From the NCBI GenBank assembly GCA_900618425.1, contig UZAN01039476.1, positions 31,746 through 95,745 of the forward strand: 64,000 nt of DNA, written 5' to 3'. Both the position numbers and the translations under genes were made by a program. The notes beneath the pieces were generated by a model. That model was not told the DNA's origin. It made no database searches and saw nothing but the letters and a program-made list of their open reading frames with translations. This stretch comes from Echinostoma caproni. Its lineage: Eukaryota > Platyhelminthes > Trematoda > Plagiorchiida > Echinostomatidae. Of the stretch, positions 50,201 to 62,430 are shown piece after piece (the stretch's first letter is position 1; the number at the start of each line of letters is the position of its first letter).

Positions 50201-52481
50201 AGAAAAGGAAGTAAAAACACATTTTTTATTTTATTTATTTCAAGGAGTTTACAATCCAGATTTCACGCGAAAATTTGACAGCCTTCCGTTGCTCCTGGTT
50301 GAGTGCAGGTCTCAACCAAATGGTTTACTAAGCAATGTAAACTTTATTCTTCACACCTTGCAGAACATTTGGTTCCATCAAACAGACATGAGTGACTGTT
50401 AACTCTAAGCAGGCTGTACTATAAAAGACTATGGGTGAAATTCGTCAAATCGACATCTCCAGTTGGTTAGCATGGCTAAGGGGCACAAAGTGGTATCATC
50501 AAGAATTTATTATGTATTCACAATTGTTACTTACGTTCTGTTCATTTCACTTTCTGTAGTGCAAAATGTAGGCAATTGGCCTTCGTATATTTGCAGTTAT
50601 TGTATAAACGAAATGTTATTAGTATTCGAATGTTTGCGGTTTTTTATCAGGAATGGTTCGCAAAATGGGACCAATCGAGGCGCAATAATATGGAACCATT
50701 TTAAATCATGAATTATTCAATGGGCATAAATTAAGGCCATAAACGCACTTCGCAAGTAAGCTTGTGACTACCAGTAACGTTTTATGCTTTATTCTTCGTC
50801 TATCCAGACTGGAACAAGTGCAATTGTGAAATTTCCAATCATATCCCAATCGACCGTTATAAAAAACAGTTTTAATCGCTATTCCAGAAACGGCATGGGA
50901 TCAATACAAACGATCGAGGAGAATTATTTGACAGATCATGATTGGTTAGCATTTTTTTCAATTACCTCCTATAGTGAAATAGCATGTATTTGGGTTTTGG
51001 GGTATTTGAAATTATTTTGTGGTAATTAGTTTAATTTCACGCACAGTAGGTGCACTGACTTATTAAAAATGATGTGGTGCAATATCAGGAACCTGAAGTG
51101 TATTTTGAATTTTTGTGCCCCACACTCAATAATCGAACAGTATTATTGGTTACTCGTTGGTTCGACTTCTCACGTTGTGTTCTTAACTACTGATAACGTA
51201 TTGCCAATACAATACCAACATTAAAGTAGAATAGCTTATATCAACTCTCATATGTGCAGTGCACAAGGTCAGGATTACTAAAAGAGAAAAACGGAAGGTT
51301 TGATTTTAGCGAGGATGATAACATTATCAACTACACAATAAATATGCATGTACTGAAGTACGAGAAGTAAGATAATAGCAAAACGTTTCAGCCTCTGAAT
51401 ATTGCCTTGATAATGTTCATGTCATTTCAGTCGCTGGCACAAAAAATTAAACTATATTGCTTTATGTAACTCTTTCATTTTTTAACTGTTTTACAATTTA
51501 AAATGCATTTTTGGCAATCCATTCATTCAGTAATCTCATCATCCACACAGAGCTAACAAATCTGCCTGGGATCAGCTTCGATTCATGAAATTTAGAAGCG
51601 AAGTCTTGGTTGATTCTCCCTTAGTGTCACCTGGCATCATCGGAGTTTCTACTAGTGTGGATTAATATATGCTGGCTCCGGTGGTGATCGGGTTATTGAG
51701 CACTTGAGGTATGATGTCGGCATTCGAGCCATGAACGAGGAGTCTATTTATTCATCTAGAGCTTAGATCGGGATCAATAATTGAGCCCAATGGTAGTAAA
51801 ACAGAAGAATAAATCCGGCAGTACCCAGTAAGACGGTGAAAAGTTTAATAAAGCTTCATAATATTTTAAACGATCAAGTGAAACCTATATAGTTCTCGTC
51901 CAACGGATTCGATTAGCTACAGTCGATTCATGGGCCTTTTCATAACATCTGAGTATCAATCTCTCCGAATCATTTCCAGTAATCAAATGTGAGCCTAATT
52001 GGGTTCCTATCGATCCATAGTAATTTAAACCTAACCTGCTGACTTTTCTATAGACTTTGACTAAATTATTGGCATCGAATGAAATAGTCCTTTCACCGCA
52101 AATAACGATTACATAATGGAGGTCAAATAAAGCAAACAACTATTGATAAATGTGATACAAATGACTTTCTAGGTGTGGTTTTTACCTGTTGTCTTTAATC
52201 TTTTGTACCTTTTTTGTCAATTTGGGTATGGTACAGTTTAAACATTTTAATTAAATGTGTTTGATTTTCAACTAGTTTTATGCAATTTACACTTTTTGTC
52301 ACATTCTGAATCAGTACCACTGCTATCTCATTGAACACAGTACGAATGATGTATTACCATGTACATCATTAGAACTGTTTTTGCATTAGGTAAAAACTAA
52401 GGAAACGTCATAGCAGAACCTCATCGTGATTATATTATTGTAGAACAACCTGGATGCGACATATCATTGAGCAATACCTAC
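47238..52481 (-). other. Intron between exons B and C (about 5.2 kb)
   Basis: AT-rich. It contains a SINE at 50032-50213. Plus-strand frames at 47484-48294 are shadows without domains. Confidence 0.75.
50032..50213 (+). mobile_element. tRNA-derived SINE, family B (copy 2)
   Basis: Plus strand: GTGGCCAGGTGGTTAGGTCACC, then TTCCGGGTTCGAATCGTTCC (B box), then TTTCCCAGGCAGCTTTCATATGG, and a tail GCTGACTATACATTCGTATATTGAATAAATAG. It closely matches 19490-19670 in the whole order of blocks. It is antisense to the host gene, within the intron between exons B and C. Confidence 0.88.
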
Positions 52482-52685
52482 CGCTGGAAGCCTCTCATGA
52501 GCACTTTTCGATCGCCGGGATTGGCGCCATTTGAGCCGGTTCATTAAGGAACTCGTTCGGGACTCGGCGTCATGTAGACTCCGACCAGTGGAACCGCTTG
52601 TTTCCGTAAGGCTGGTGTGAGATCCACTGCGTGGTTTCGTCCTCTCACGTCCCAAATGGGATGCGGGCCAGGCACTAGTGATCGC
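52482..52685 (-). CDS. Exon B of the large minus-strand gene
   Basis: Bounded by acceptor TTTCATTGCAG/GCG and donor CCAGCG/GTAGGTA. Length 204 bases, 68 codons, phase 0 to phase 0. The peptide starts AITSAWPASHLGRERTKPRS and is Ser/Arg/Thr-rich, with a basic block NRLKWRQSRRSKSAHERLPA at its end. No domain was recognised. A second GT at 52477-52476 would end in phase 1 and does not match exon C. A shared basic motif, RRLLRWWRQNKRR in exon C and NRLKWRQSRRSK here, may be just composition. Confidence 0.88.
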
Positions 52686-53349
52686 CTGCAATGAAATAAA
52701 ATGTGCTTGTCAAGCATCAATTACAACAAGGATTTCAAATGGCGGTTAACACCTTATTTTCTAAACCAATCTCTCGTTAATCACCATTCATTCTTATGCA
52801 AGCTAAAACTCATTACATGACTCAGCATTGTGAACGAGTGCTAAGGTCTGTTTGGATGAAGATTTTGACACTGAACGGCTGCACGTTCCGGGACCGGAGT
52901 TGAAGCATTGGGTGGACGACTATTTCTCTGCCCACGCATGTTTCTGATGAATCGAATTATTCTAAATAAATACAGTTTACTGTTGATGCATGAAGTTACA
53001 TACTATCGGAAGAACTTTGATAACTATCAGTGCTTTTATGGACACAATGACTGGCATTAGACCACAATTATTGGTTTTGGAACCGTCTGTTGGAAGGGCC
53101 CGGTGAAGAAAGTTCAAATGTATTAGAGTCCGGTGGGTTTAAAATGGCCCAAATGTGCTATACTTCTTGGTGTTGTATGTTATCATCAGATAGCACAGAA
53201 TGGAAAACTGTAACCTTTCAATCGGCATTTCAATTAAACAAAAATCTAACTGTGTACGAATTGATGCAACTCAGCCAGATAAGGTTAAATGAGGTTATTA
53301 GAAGAAAGGAGATTTCTCCGATAAGATTCGACCATATTAATTAAAGTGA

Positions 53350-53435
53350 AGTGGCCAATGGGGCTCGAACAGAAATCGTTTCATAAACAAGATCAATAGT
53401 AGTTTGCACAAATTACCAACGCGACAACTGGTAGG
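53350..53435 (-). mobile_element. Possible tRNA-like SINE remnant
   Basis: On the minus strand CTACCAGTTGTCGCGTTGGTAA (A-box-like) and then TCTGTTCGAGCCCCATTGG (B-box-like) lie about 60 bases apart, longer than a tRNA but plausible for a SINE head. No second copy in the window, so the call is tentative. Confidence 0.4.
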
Positions 53436-53979
53436 TGTAACAGTTTAATTGCAATGGGACTTCACTTCAACCGTTATCCGAGCATTTGGAATTTCGCCTT
53501 TATGAAACACTCCGTATTCTAATACTGTAGCGTATCGTGTTTTGATTTCTAAAAATACATCATACCTTTTTTTCTTTAAACAAATGGGTGGAAAGCACTA
53601 AATATAATGTGACAACATCGCACGCTTAAAACCTGTGGTGTTAACTGCCGGTGCGCAGCCAAACATGTACATTGTTCCCATTCTCATATAAAAACATCGC
53701 TCTGTTTTTCAAAAGGGTGATATATTTCCGCGTATTTAGTCTAACATTGGTTTCTATAACGATCCAGTCCGTGTGCAGTCACCACTGAGGGTGATAAAAT
53801 AGCGAACCGACTCGATGAACAGTCAGAAACAAAACGAAACCATTTGGTTTATTGCACCCACTGTCTACTTTCCCATTTCGTCTGATCCTATTTAAATCCT
53901 CCTTATTGAATATTCCTGCACAACTGACGAGAGATCGGCATTCGATTCGTGCTACACTGTGTTAATGATAAACGAAAAG

Positions 53980-54100
53980 TGGTCGGATTGGCTACCCAGT
54001 ACCCGTATGAGTAGTATGCTGGCGTTCTACCTCTAAGGTCGCCGGTTCGATCAACAATGGGGTTGTTAGACTCGCACTGTTGATGAGACCCAACCAGGTC
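53980..54100 (+). mobile_element. tRNA-derived SINE, family A (copy 2)
   Basis: The plus strand starts at GTGGTCGGATTGGCTACCC and has TCGCCGGTTCGATCAAC (B box). The body TAGACTCGCACTGTTGATGAG followed by ACCCAACC matches TAGATTCGCACTGTGGATGAG followed by ACCCAACC on the minus strand at 8455-8566. The A-box end is more diverged in this copy. Confidence 0.75.
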
Positions 54101-57100
54101 AAAACAGTTGTTTATGGTCACTGAACTGTTTACACGACAACAATTACGGGCAAATATTTCTAAAGGGGGAAGGCAATGATTTTTCTGTGAAAAATGGGTG
54201 AAACGTGAATCAGGGTTCATCTGTGTTGGTTGGTTATCATTATCCATTTAGAATGGAACAGTGCTGAGGATCCATGTCCTTTACCTTAACAGTAGGATGA
54301 TTACGATCTTGGTTAAACTAATCCAACAGGAAATAGTTTTGAAGCGTCAAAGTCATGCATATTGCTTTGTATATAGAATAATACAATGCGTCCAAATCAC
54401 GTGGTTACCACATGCAGCTGCGTTGATATGGAGATAGTCGATGGAGCCGGCCTAAATGAATCCTGGTAAACAACAAGATAAAATCTCTACCACTCGGACA
54501 AATCCTAGAATCAGAAGGACAACACTAACGATGATGAGCATCACTTCAGGTGATCAGTGTGGTCACCAAATGTTTGAAGGCACACAATCAACCGCAGATC
54601 AATCCAACGTATTGCTTGCTCACAACGAGTTATTCGTCATGTGTTCATTTCACCCTCCCTGTCCATGAGATAAATAGTGTGTATTATTTATTTCACCACA
54701 ATTTGTGAAGGTGATTTTTAACCGCAGAATGCATTTCTACCTATTCATTATTAACCTTACTCTTTCCATGCAGCTCAAATCATTTTGTTTTTACTGGAAT
54801 ACAATTCGACCACAGGGGAGCATTGTATCAACAGGAGACTGAATGTACATTATAATTCTTTATGCGGTTTGACCAGTGCCTTTAGAGGGGATTTCTTTGT
54901 CGATTACTTTTGCATTTTGTATTTCGTATCACATATGCGTTGGTGAACGACTTCCCTCCGGTGTTCGTAAGCGAAATGCTCGTTTCACGCTCTCAAACTG
55001 GACATCCCAGACGTACCTTGAGTTATAGGGAATACTTATCGCCCAAAAGTGTTTTGTTCAAGCGCTTCTTCATTTCTCAATCGGAGCAGTCCTATGTATT
55101 GTCTAATCTGTACACATACATATTAATAACTTGGATAGGGGTTTTGAATGTATGGTGTGGACGAATTTAGTCCAGTTTTTTGCATTACAATTTCAATTGC
55201 CATCCAAATAAATAAACTACGACATGATCATCGGCGCTCATTCGTATGCTATAGCATGTGCATGTGTTTGGACTACTTATGACAAAAGTACGATTTGTTG
55301 ATAATGGATATCGACAAAAATACACACAAGTAGATACAGTCTCTCTCCAACTCTCAATGTTTTGGAACATGATAGATGCCGTTTCCTGAATTCCCGAATT
55401 CAGTTCATACAACAATTTATAGATGCCACTTGCACACTGGAGTAAGCACATTTATCACTGCCAACGATCTGCAACAAATACTGCATCTTATATTTAGGTA
55501 CTCAGATACAACGAATTCTATAGTTTACTAAGTTCAGCCTCTGGAAATACCGTATAACTGATCTGCTTTTCACTCAAAATATCTGTAACGTGTTTTGTAT
55601 CTCAGTGGGTTTTCTATTCCAATCACTAACAGTCAAAAGTTGCACGCTTAACTATCTAAAACGTATCCTCCTGATTTTAACCTTTTTTTGATTTAATTGA
55701 TTATCGAGCTAACTAATGGAATATAAAAGTGTCCATGTAACCTGCTTGATTGTCCCCTGATATGAGACATAAGTGATCTGATCAGTCGAATATAAACTTT
55801 ATTATGATTAAAAGTGATTCCCAACTGATCATGCTTCAGCAGTTCTCAGTTAAGTAACCTAGCCACATTAGGATTTGAACTTCAATGTTTCACCATATCT
55901 TATTTATATTCTTTCCGAAAACATCGTTTCAGTCATTTCAAACTATTTCCCTTCATAGGTTTAGTAAGAAGAACTTTAAAGTATGATAAACGGAAATAAG
56001 TGATAATGTAGTTGCACCGTTGGTCAGCATTCATGCACGCTCTTGAAAATGGTGAGCACTGGTCGTTTTAGATCAGGAGAAACATTGGTTATTCCGTCCA
56101 GTTTTACCATGCTCTTTGTGTGCGAGGAACTCGAATTGCGTTCACAGTGGATAATTTGCATAGTGAATTGGGATTGTCAATTAGAATTTCTAGATGTAAC
56201 CTCATTATAAGTGATCAAAATATGATACTGCGCCCTAATTCCGCAAAATAAAACAAACAGATTTCAGAAAATATATAATACGTAATGCACTACACTTTAT
56301 ACAACTACATAAGCTATGTATAACGTATTTAAATGATAAATGCTTCGCCTTATTGCTAGTTTCCACTCTGAATTATATAAAGAGTGTTTTATTCATTTAG
56401 CAGTTTATTCAGTCATACAGTTTCATTTTTGTATTCCTCAAATGAAATTTTCTAAAATCAGTAGTGTGCTCAGTTGTATATGGTCATTGAACTCCTTCGA
56501 TAAATAATTTCACAATTAGGCGTTGACGTAGGTTTATGGGACGAATTTTGTTTTGGTTAATGAAATATTCATTCGAAAAGGGTAGCAGAATACGCCCAAA
56601 CGTGCCTAACAACATTTGCAGCTGTTAATCGATTGTTAGAAATTTTAGCTTTTAACGCGTTTAGACGATTGTCAAGAGTGGACCTGAGATAGTTTTGTTT
56701 AAAAGTTTATTACCAATTGGTTAGTTATTTGAAAGATTTCGGCTTTGTACTCCAGCAAGTCTTTTGCGTGCACATCAAGTTGTAATCTCGTTAGATCATT
56801 CCTCTTCCAAACTTAGGGTGTTTGAAAGCCAAATACAATTCACTAGTGTAACGCTTTTGGATATCCTGGAGAGTAGCAATGTAATAGTGACTGTCAAGGT
56901 TGATGCGGCACTTAAACCGGATTGTTATAGTGCTAAATAACGGTTAGTTGTTTATTCGCGAACTAACCTATCCTTATGAATCAAAACATTACCTTCGGTT
57001 AAACAGTTAAAACAGAAGTGAACAGTTTTAATCGCGTAAAGCGAGAATATTTTGTTTACTATGGAAAGACTATTAACCATTCCCTTCACGTCGTTCATTC

Positions 57101-58957
57101 GTTATGGATTTGTGTTTGTTTGTGGGCCCGCAAACAATAGTGGATAGTTGTATTGCCATTATTGTAATTCAGTAAAATCGCAAACCGTTTCTAGCCCGAT
57201 CGAGCCTCAAAAACGTTCGACGTTTGAGTTGAAACAGTTAACTTTATTGCGCTACAACAGGTACAAGCTACAAAGTTATCATCGATCACATGAAGTTTGG
57301 TATACTGTTGAAACTATGGCAAATGAAGATACTTTTGTGTGCAATGCAGATTATGAGTCATCTAAATTTATCTGTAATGTACTTTTGTCCTCTATTCAGC
57401 AGTAAATTGAGATCCAATTCCATCAGGGTCACACAAATACAGATTTGGTTGAATGAATCCAACTTACAATGTTATCGTTTACAAATGACTTACTATGAAC
57501 TAAGTTAATCAGTGATATACAACACTAAATGCTCAACAGTAATGCATTCACTTTGAAGTGTCAACTCGCTCCCGACATCAGTTGTTATGCCTGTGTATTT
57601 ATATTTGAAATGGGTTTCATTAAATAGGAACACGGGTTCACCACTATTCAAGCGAAAAATGTCGCTGAGTTGCATGTCAGAAAACGTTCGACTTGGCAAT
57701 GAATGCGTAAAATTCACCACCGGACCTTCTGGTTGAAATAACCCGCCCCCAACTCGGTGTCCATTTCATTCATGACCGATAATCGTGGACAAAAATAACA
57801 CCGGGGCACATATCCAGCTTTTCATTTGCGTGAATTTATGCATTCTTTTTGATCTTTCCACTGCATGTGTCCGCCGGGAAAGTGTATAGGCCACAGCTGT
57901 TTGAGATGATCAATGTGCTGTGGACTTGCAAACAAAGAAAGAAATAATTTTGGTGTTTTTTATTGCAACTAAGCAGACCGAGTGGATAGGGAAAAGATGT
58001 AACAAACGCTGTATGTTGATCTGGTAAAACATATCATTTTTGGGGAGTAAATCAACCGCTGGAAAGTGGGTTGATCAGTATGTGCAGCTAGTTTACAGAC
58101 TAAGCGATTCGGTGCCAATAATCAGAGGTCATCTATGAAGTGAATCATATGAAGGACTTTTCCAACAATAATTATTCCAGAGATTTTCACTTCGACCAGC
58201 CCAAAAATCGACGACCTCTTATTGCATATACGTAATGATTCTAAGTATTTGTTCATTGCCTGAATCAACAAAACGTCAGATCACAAATCCAATTGTATAT
58301 GGTTCTTTGCCTCACTCAGCTTGCGGCCAAATATCCCTTGAGGGAACTGATTACACATCCGGCTTTTTTTATTTTAAGCGTCTAACCAGTGATAATGAGA
58401 TTTTATTACATCTACAAGTGTTTCTCATTGTTGAATACCTGCATGATTTCCCACAGGTTATTTTGCTCATTGAATCTTTTGAGTTTTAAAACAAATATTT
58501 TTTTTCGTTTTTTACGTACCTTGTAAACCCATTTGTTTTACAACAACTTCCTGTAGTGAATATTTAAATTTAAATACAATCGTTTCAATGTTTCCACCCC
58601 CACCCCGCCCAACCCCATCCGTTGCTGTTTAATCCTGACCAGATTTTATACAATAACTGTCTCCAGGTTGCGCCTCATCCCAATTGAGATTATCCCCTGT
58701 CTGTACCTCCGTTTCTCATAACTGTCTGGGTGCAACTTTCGTCAAGTCATGTTTTGAGACGCACATTCATCACCTTGTAGTAATTCAGAATTCTTACGAG
58801 AGATACCACCCATTGTCTGTATAGGCATGCAACAAGAGTGACTAAGTAGATGTTCAGAGGGATGATTCCTAACAGAACTGAAAGAAATGTAGAAGACAGT
58901 TCAGTAATGACTGACAAATTACACGTATAAAGAAATCATAATTAGAACAGCACTCAC

Positions 58958-59433
58958 CGATTCTTCACATAATAAACGCTTTAGTGAGATTTCGGCCTCA
59001 AATAACGCTTGAGTAAGCCACTGTTTACGACTGTACAATTCGTTAAGATACTGTTCCATCCAGTGTGGTTCGGAATGAGAAAGACTTTGCCCGGTGCCAC
59101 TATCCACCTCGGATTTCGACCCCGTATCCAACGTGAACGGTTGCGTCAAGGGAGCACTCTGTTGACGAGATTCGACCGAAAACGAGTGTGCACCGGATAA
59201 GTAATTAGGGTAGCCTGAATTGTGGTTGAGGAGAAGTGTTTGATCAGCAGAAACTAACGGGCAGGGTGCAATCGGTGCAGTACTGTCCACAATCCCATTG
59301 GTCATGGAGGTTGGTTCATGTGATGTGCTGTACGCCGCTTGTTGATCTCCGTAATGCATCACGGATGGGTCGATAAATTTTCGCTGAGTATTTGATTTCA
59401 GTGGAATTGTGTTGAAGTACTTTGCGCGGAATT
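58958..59433 (-). CDS. Exon A of the large minus-strand gene
   Basis: The acceptor TTTTTTCATCACTAG/AA starts the exon, which opens with two bases that complete a codon begun upstream, so a 5' exon lies beyond 59433. The donor is AATCG/GTGAGTG. Length is 476 bases, about 158 complete codons, ending in phase 0. The peptide begins FRAKYFNTIPLKSNTQRKFI, continues Ser/Thr/Gln-rich, and ends with a helical, coiled-coil-like stretch HWMEQYLNELYSRKQWLTQA then LFEAEISLKRLLCEES. I recognise no family. The frame runs past the donor until 58919, which is intron. A GTG near 59362 is not the initiator, since upstream codons stay open to the acceptor. Confidence 0.88.
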
Positions 59434-59756
59434 CTAGTGATGAAAAAACAATTCAAAAAGAATCCATTTGAAACTGAACAAAAATGTCTTAGTCCTAATG
59501 TTTTGTATGTTGTGCGTTGTCAATATCTTTTATGTCTGAACTCCTCATAAATGTTCCATTTAATGTGTGAGATGAGCACATTTGAAGTTTATGTTATAAC
59601 ATACTCAGAAATAGAGGCGTTATTTGTTTATATTTTATCTGCCCGCTGATGACTAAATAGTTTTTGTTATTTTATCCGAATTGAAGGTCAATTTGGAACA
59701 AATGAAATGAACAGAATGGGAATCAAACTTCCACCCACCCGCCCGCAGACGCTCGC

Positions 59757-59780
59757 ACGCACACACACACACACACACAT
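59757..59780. repeat. CA dinucleotide repeat
   Basis: About eleven tandem CA units on the plus strand, next to a CGC-rich spacer (GCCCGCAGACGCTCGCACGC). Confidence 0.9.
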
Positions 59781-62340
59781 CAATAACCGCGATAACAGAC
59801 GCCAAGGTGGTGTCCGAAATGTAACAAATTGAGTTGCGAAGACGTTTTGGTTGAAGAATAATAACTGCTGCAAATAGATGCAGCATCAAACAGTGTGACT
59901 TTTATCACACTTTCCTGGAAGCACATAAACGGGACAAGGTTTCGTCACTTGTTACAGTTGAGCGACACCGAGAATGGGTGACACTGATTTGAACGTTTCA
60001 ATATTGTTCACCACTGTGATAATATCTCAGGCTTACTTCTATGAAATTCGATACACCGATGTGAATCACGAGGAAGTGATGTTAGCTGCGTGAGCATCCA
60101 AGTTATTCAATATTTCTCATTCTTGTATATAATTTATAAAAAGGCGTATGAACTATAGCAAAATATAATGATATATAATCATCACTTTCCTGATATAAAC
60201 AATACAACTCAAAAAACAAAGAATCTTATAATCCTAAAAACACGCGTGGTGACCCATGATTCACACTCCTGAAGTAGTGAGTCTGAGCAGGAAATACGCA
60301 TTCGTAAGAAGTAAATACAATGATCGCAAAACATGCATTCAGTAAGGATTTTAAATAGTATGTGCTCGCATTAACAGAAGTGTGAAACCTATGGGTCAGG
60401 CAATCGTAATTCGGTACGATGAGCGTTAATGAGGCGCCCGGGACAAGCTGTCAATCTGTGCGGCACAGGAAACTTGACCCTGGTTAAACAAACAGAAATT
60501 ACAAGCTGAGGTCAAGGCAAGTGTGCTAGTCGGCAAATGACAATGTATGCTGGCATCTAAGACACGAATACATGCCAGCTGCCACTCAATATAATGTCCT
60601 TTGTGCGACAAAACTTCGAGAAGTGGTGACTTTCTCAATCTCGGAGAAAATGTAAAACTCATATATACTAACATTGTGAGAGGTTTTACTTTACAATGGA
60701 CTGAATAAGATCAAATTATAGTGCTGGTTGTTCAGTATTACGTGCACAAATCTGTTTGGTTTCAAATAATAATAATGAAAATAAAAACAAACGTATTATA
60801 TTCTTGCTGAATGTACAACTATACCAACTCCTTCAGGAATGAGGTGATCAATAACCACTGAAGCACCTTCCTGGAAACACACATGAATTGAATGAAAGGT
60901 TGGGCAGCAAGTTGCCGCAGAACCTTTACAAGGCAGATTTCGATACAAAATATTTTATGATAATGAATGGAAGTATTATGCGCGGCTTTGGGCAAAAATA
61001 GGCATTTCTCTTCAGTATTATATTTTTGTTGTTCATTTTATTACTATCAAAGAAATGAAACGATAAAACAATTGAACATCACATTTTTCACCCAGACTGA
61101 ATTCACCCATAGAGAACGGGATCTTATCAAAGTAGTTTCTGTCTGAAAATTTTCCTTGACACACAACAGTTAAAGAGAGACTGTGCATTATGAGTGATTT
61201 AATTTATGAAGTTCTAACAGTCAAAATCGAGTAGCAGTGAATAAATACACTTGTTAATTTTATGCTAAGCCTCTCCAAGTGCGTTTTGTGGAACTGGTCA
61301 CTCAACTGACGAAGAACTCTTATTCCAGGTGAAAGGGCTTTACTTGACCGAATGATCAACAGACTGAATAAATCAATCATGCGCCGAACCGTTTCCTTGT
61401 TTATGTAAATTAAATTAAATTGGAACATTATTAACGGTTCTTTTTTAGCTTGTGCTGTGTATAACTAAGCATAATCTGCACGACCTTCGGAGTTTCCATG
61501 AACAAAATTGAGTATTGCATGCGGAATGCCTTTATTCTTTCGTAGTGAAAATTTATTAATTATTTTCTCTAACAATGTAACTGATTGCGCAAAACTCTTT
61601 TACATTTCTAGCATACGTTACTAGAACAGCTCTGCGCATATCGTCCTTTTTGCTCGCGGAACAGCTCATAAGCGTAATCGCAGTCAAAACAATACGCCTT
61701 ACATCAAAGGTTGTTAATACCATTCGCCAAGGTAAAACCCAGTGATCATTTTACACAGAAAGTGAATTTAATTTTGAGACAACGCACTGATTTTTGAAAA
61801 CTACGGATAGCGATGATTCAAACGTGCTTGTTTGACAACGTATGAACTCTATTGCAGTATTGAAGAATGATTATGGGTATACTTTTGCCGATGCATCCTA
61901 TCATACGGCCCAACCGTCCTCGTAACCGTTGGTTAAGATTCGATTATTTTCATGACTGTTGAGTCAAAATATTCAGTCGAGCTGCAAACCTATCTGAAAG
62001 CATATTCTTTCACCGACCTTCGGTTTCATAAGACTAAAAATAACTTTTTAACTGCATTCGAAATTTAATTAGTAGCAAACGAATTGATAGGTGCCTTTTG
62101 TCATGCGTCGGTGTATAATGAACTTTTAACCTGTCAAAAATCCATCACAGAACTTAGGGTTCTTTTCAACTGAGCTCCTATTTTCAGTCAACATGGTAAT
62201 TCCATTTTCACCGATCCATTTGCCTCAAAAATGGAACCAAGGAATTCCAAGGACTGCGGATGAAAACCTGTCGTCACAGTCAGTTTACATGCTGACTGGT
62301 GAATTCCATGTCTCTGTATTGGAAGAGATCCGTATCTTAA

Positions 62341-62430
62341 GTGTGGCCTCGTAGCTCAGCTTTTGTACAGCATTTGCTGTACAAAGCCGTGGGTGGCATA
62401 CAAGGATGGGTTCGAACCCCACATATTACA
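62341..62430 (+). mobile_element. tRNA-derived SINE, family C (copy 3)
   Basis: The plus strand reads TGGCCTCGTAGCTCAGCTTT, TGTACAGCATTTGCTGTACA and then GGATGGGTTCGAACCCCAC. It matches the copies at 30726 and 30894 in block order and B box. Between the boxes lies a perfect inverted repeat, TTTGTACAGC at 62362-62371 and GCTGTACAAA at 62376-62385, with a 4-base loop. The middle is too long for a tRNA, so I read it as a SINE head. Confidence 0.8.

Larger units (their letters stand above)
52686..58957 (-). other. Intron between exons A and B (about 6.3 kb)
   Basis: AT-rich with SINE copies at about 53350-53435 and 53980-54100. No other exon was detected, although short ones may be missed. Confidence 0.75.

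Noticed and set aside
62341..62430. tRNA gene at 62.35 kb
   Set aside because: The A and B boxes are tRNA-like, but a 10-base hairpin replaces a normal anticodon arm and the family is repeated.
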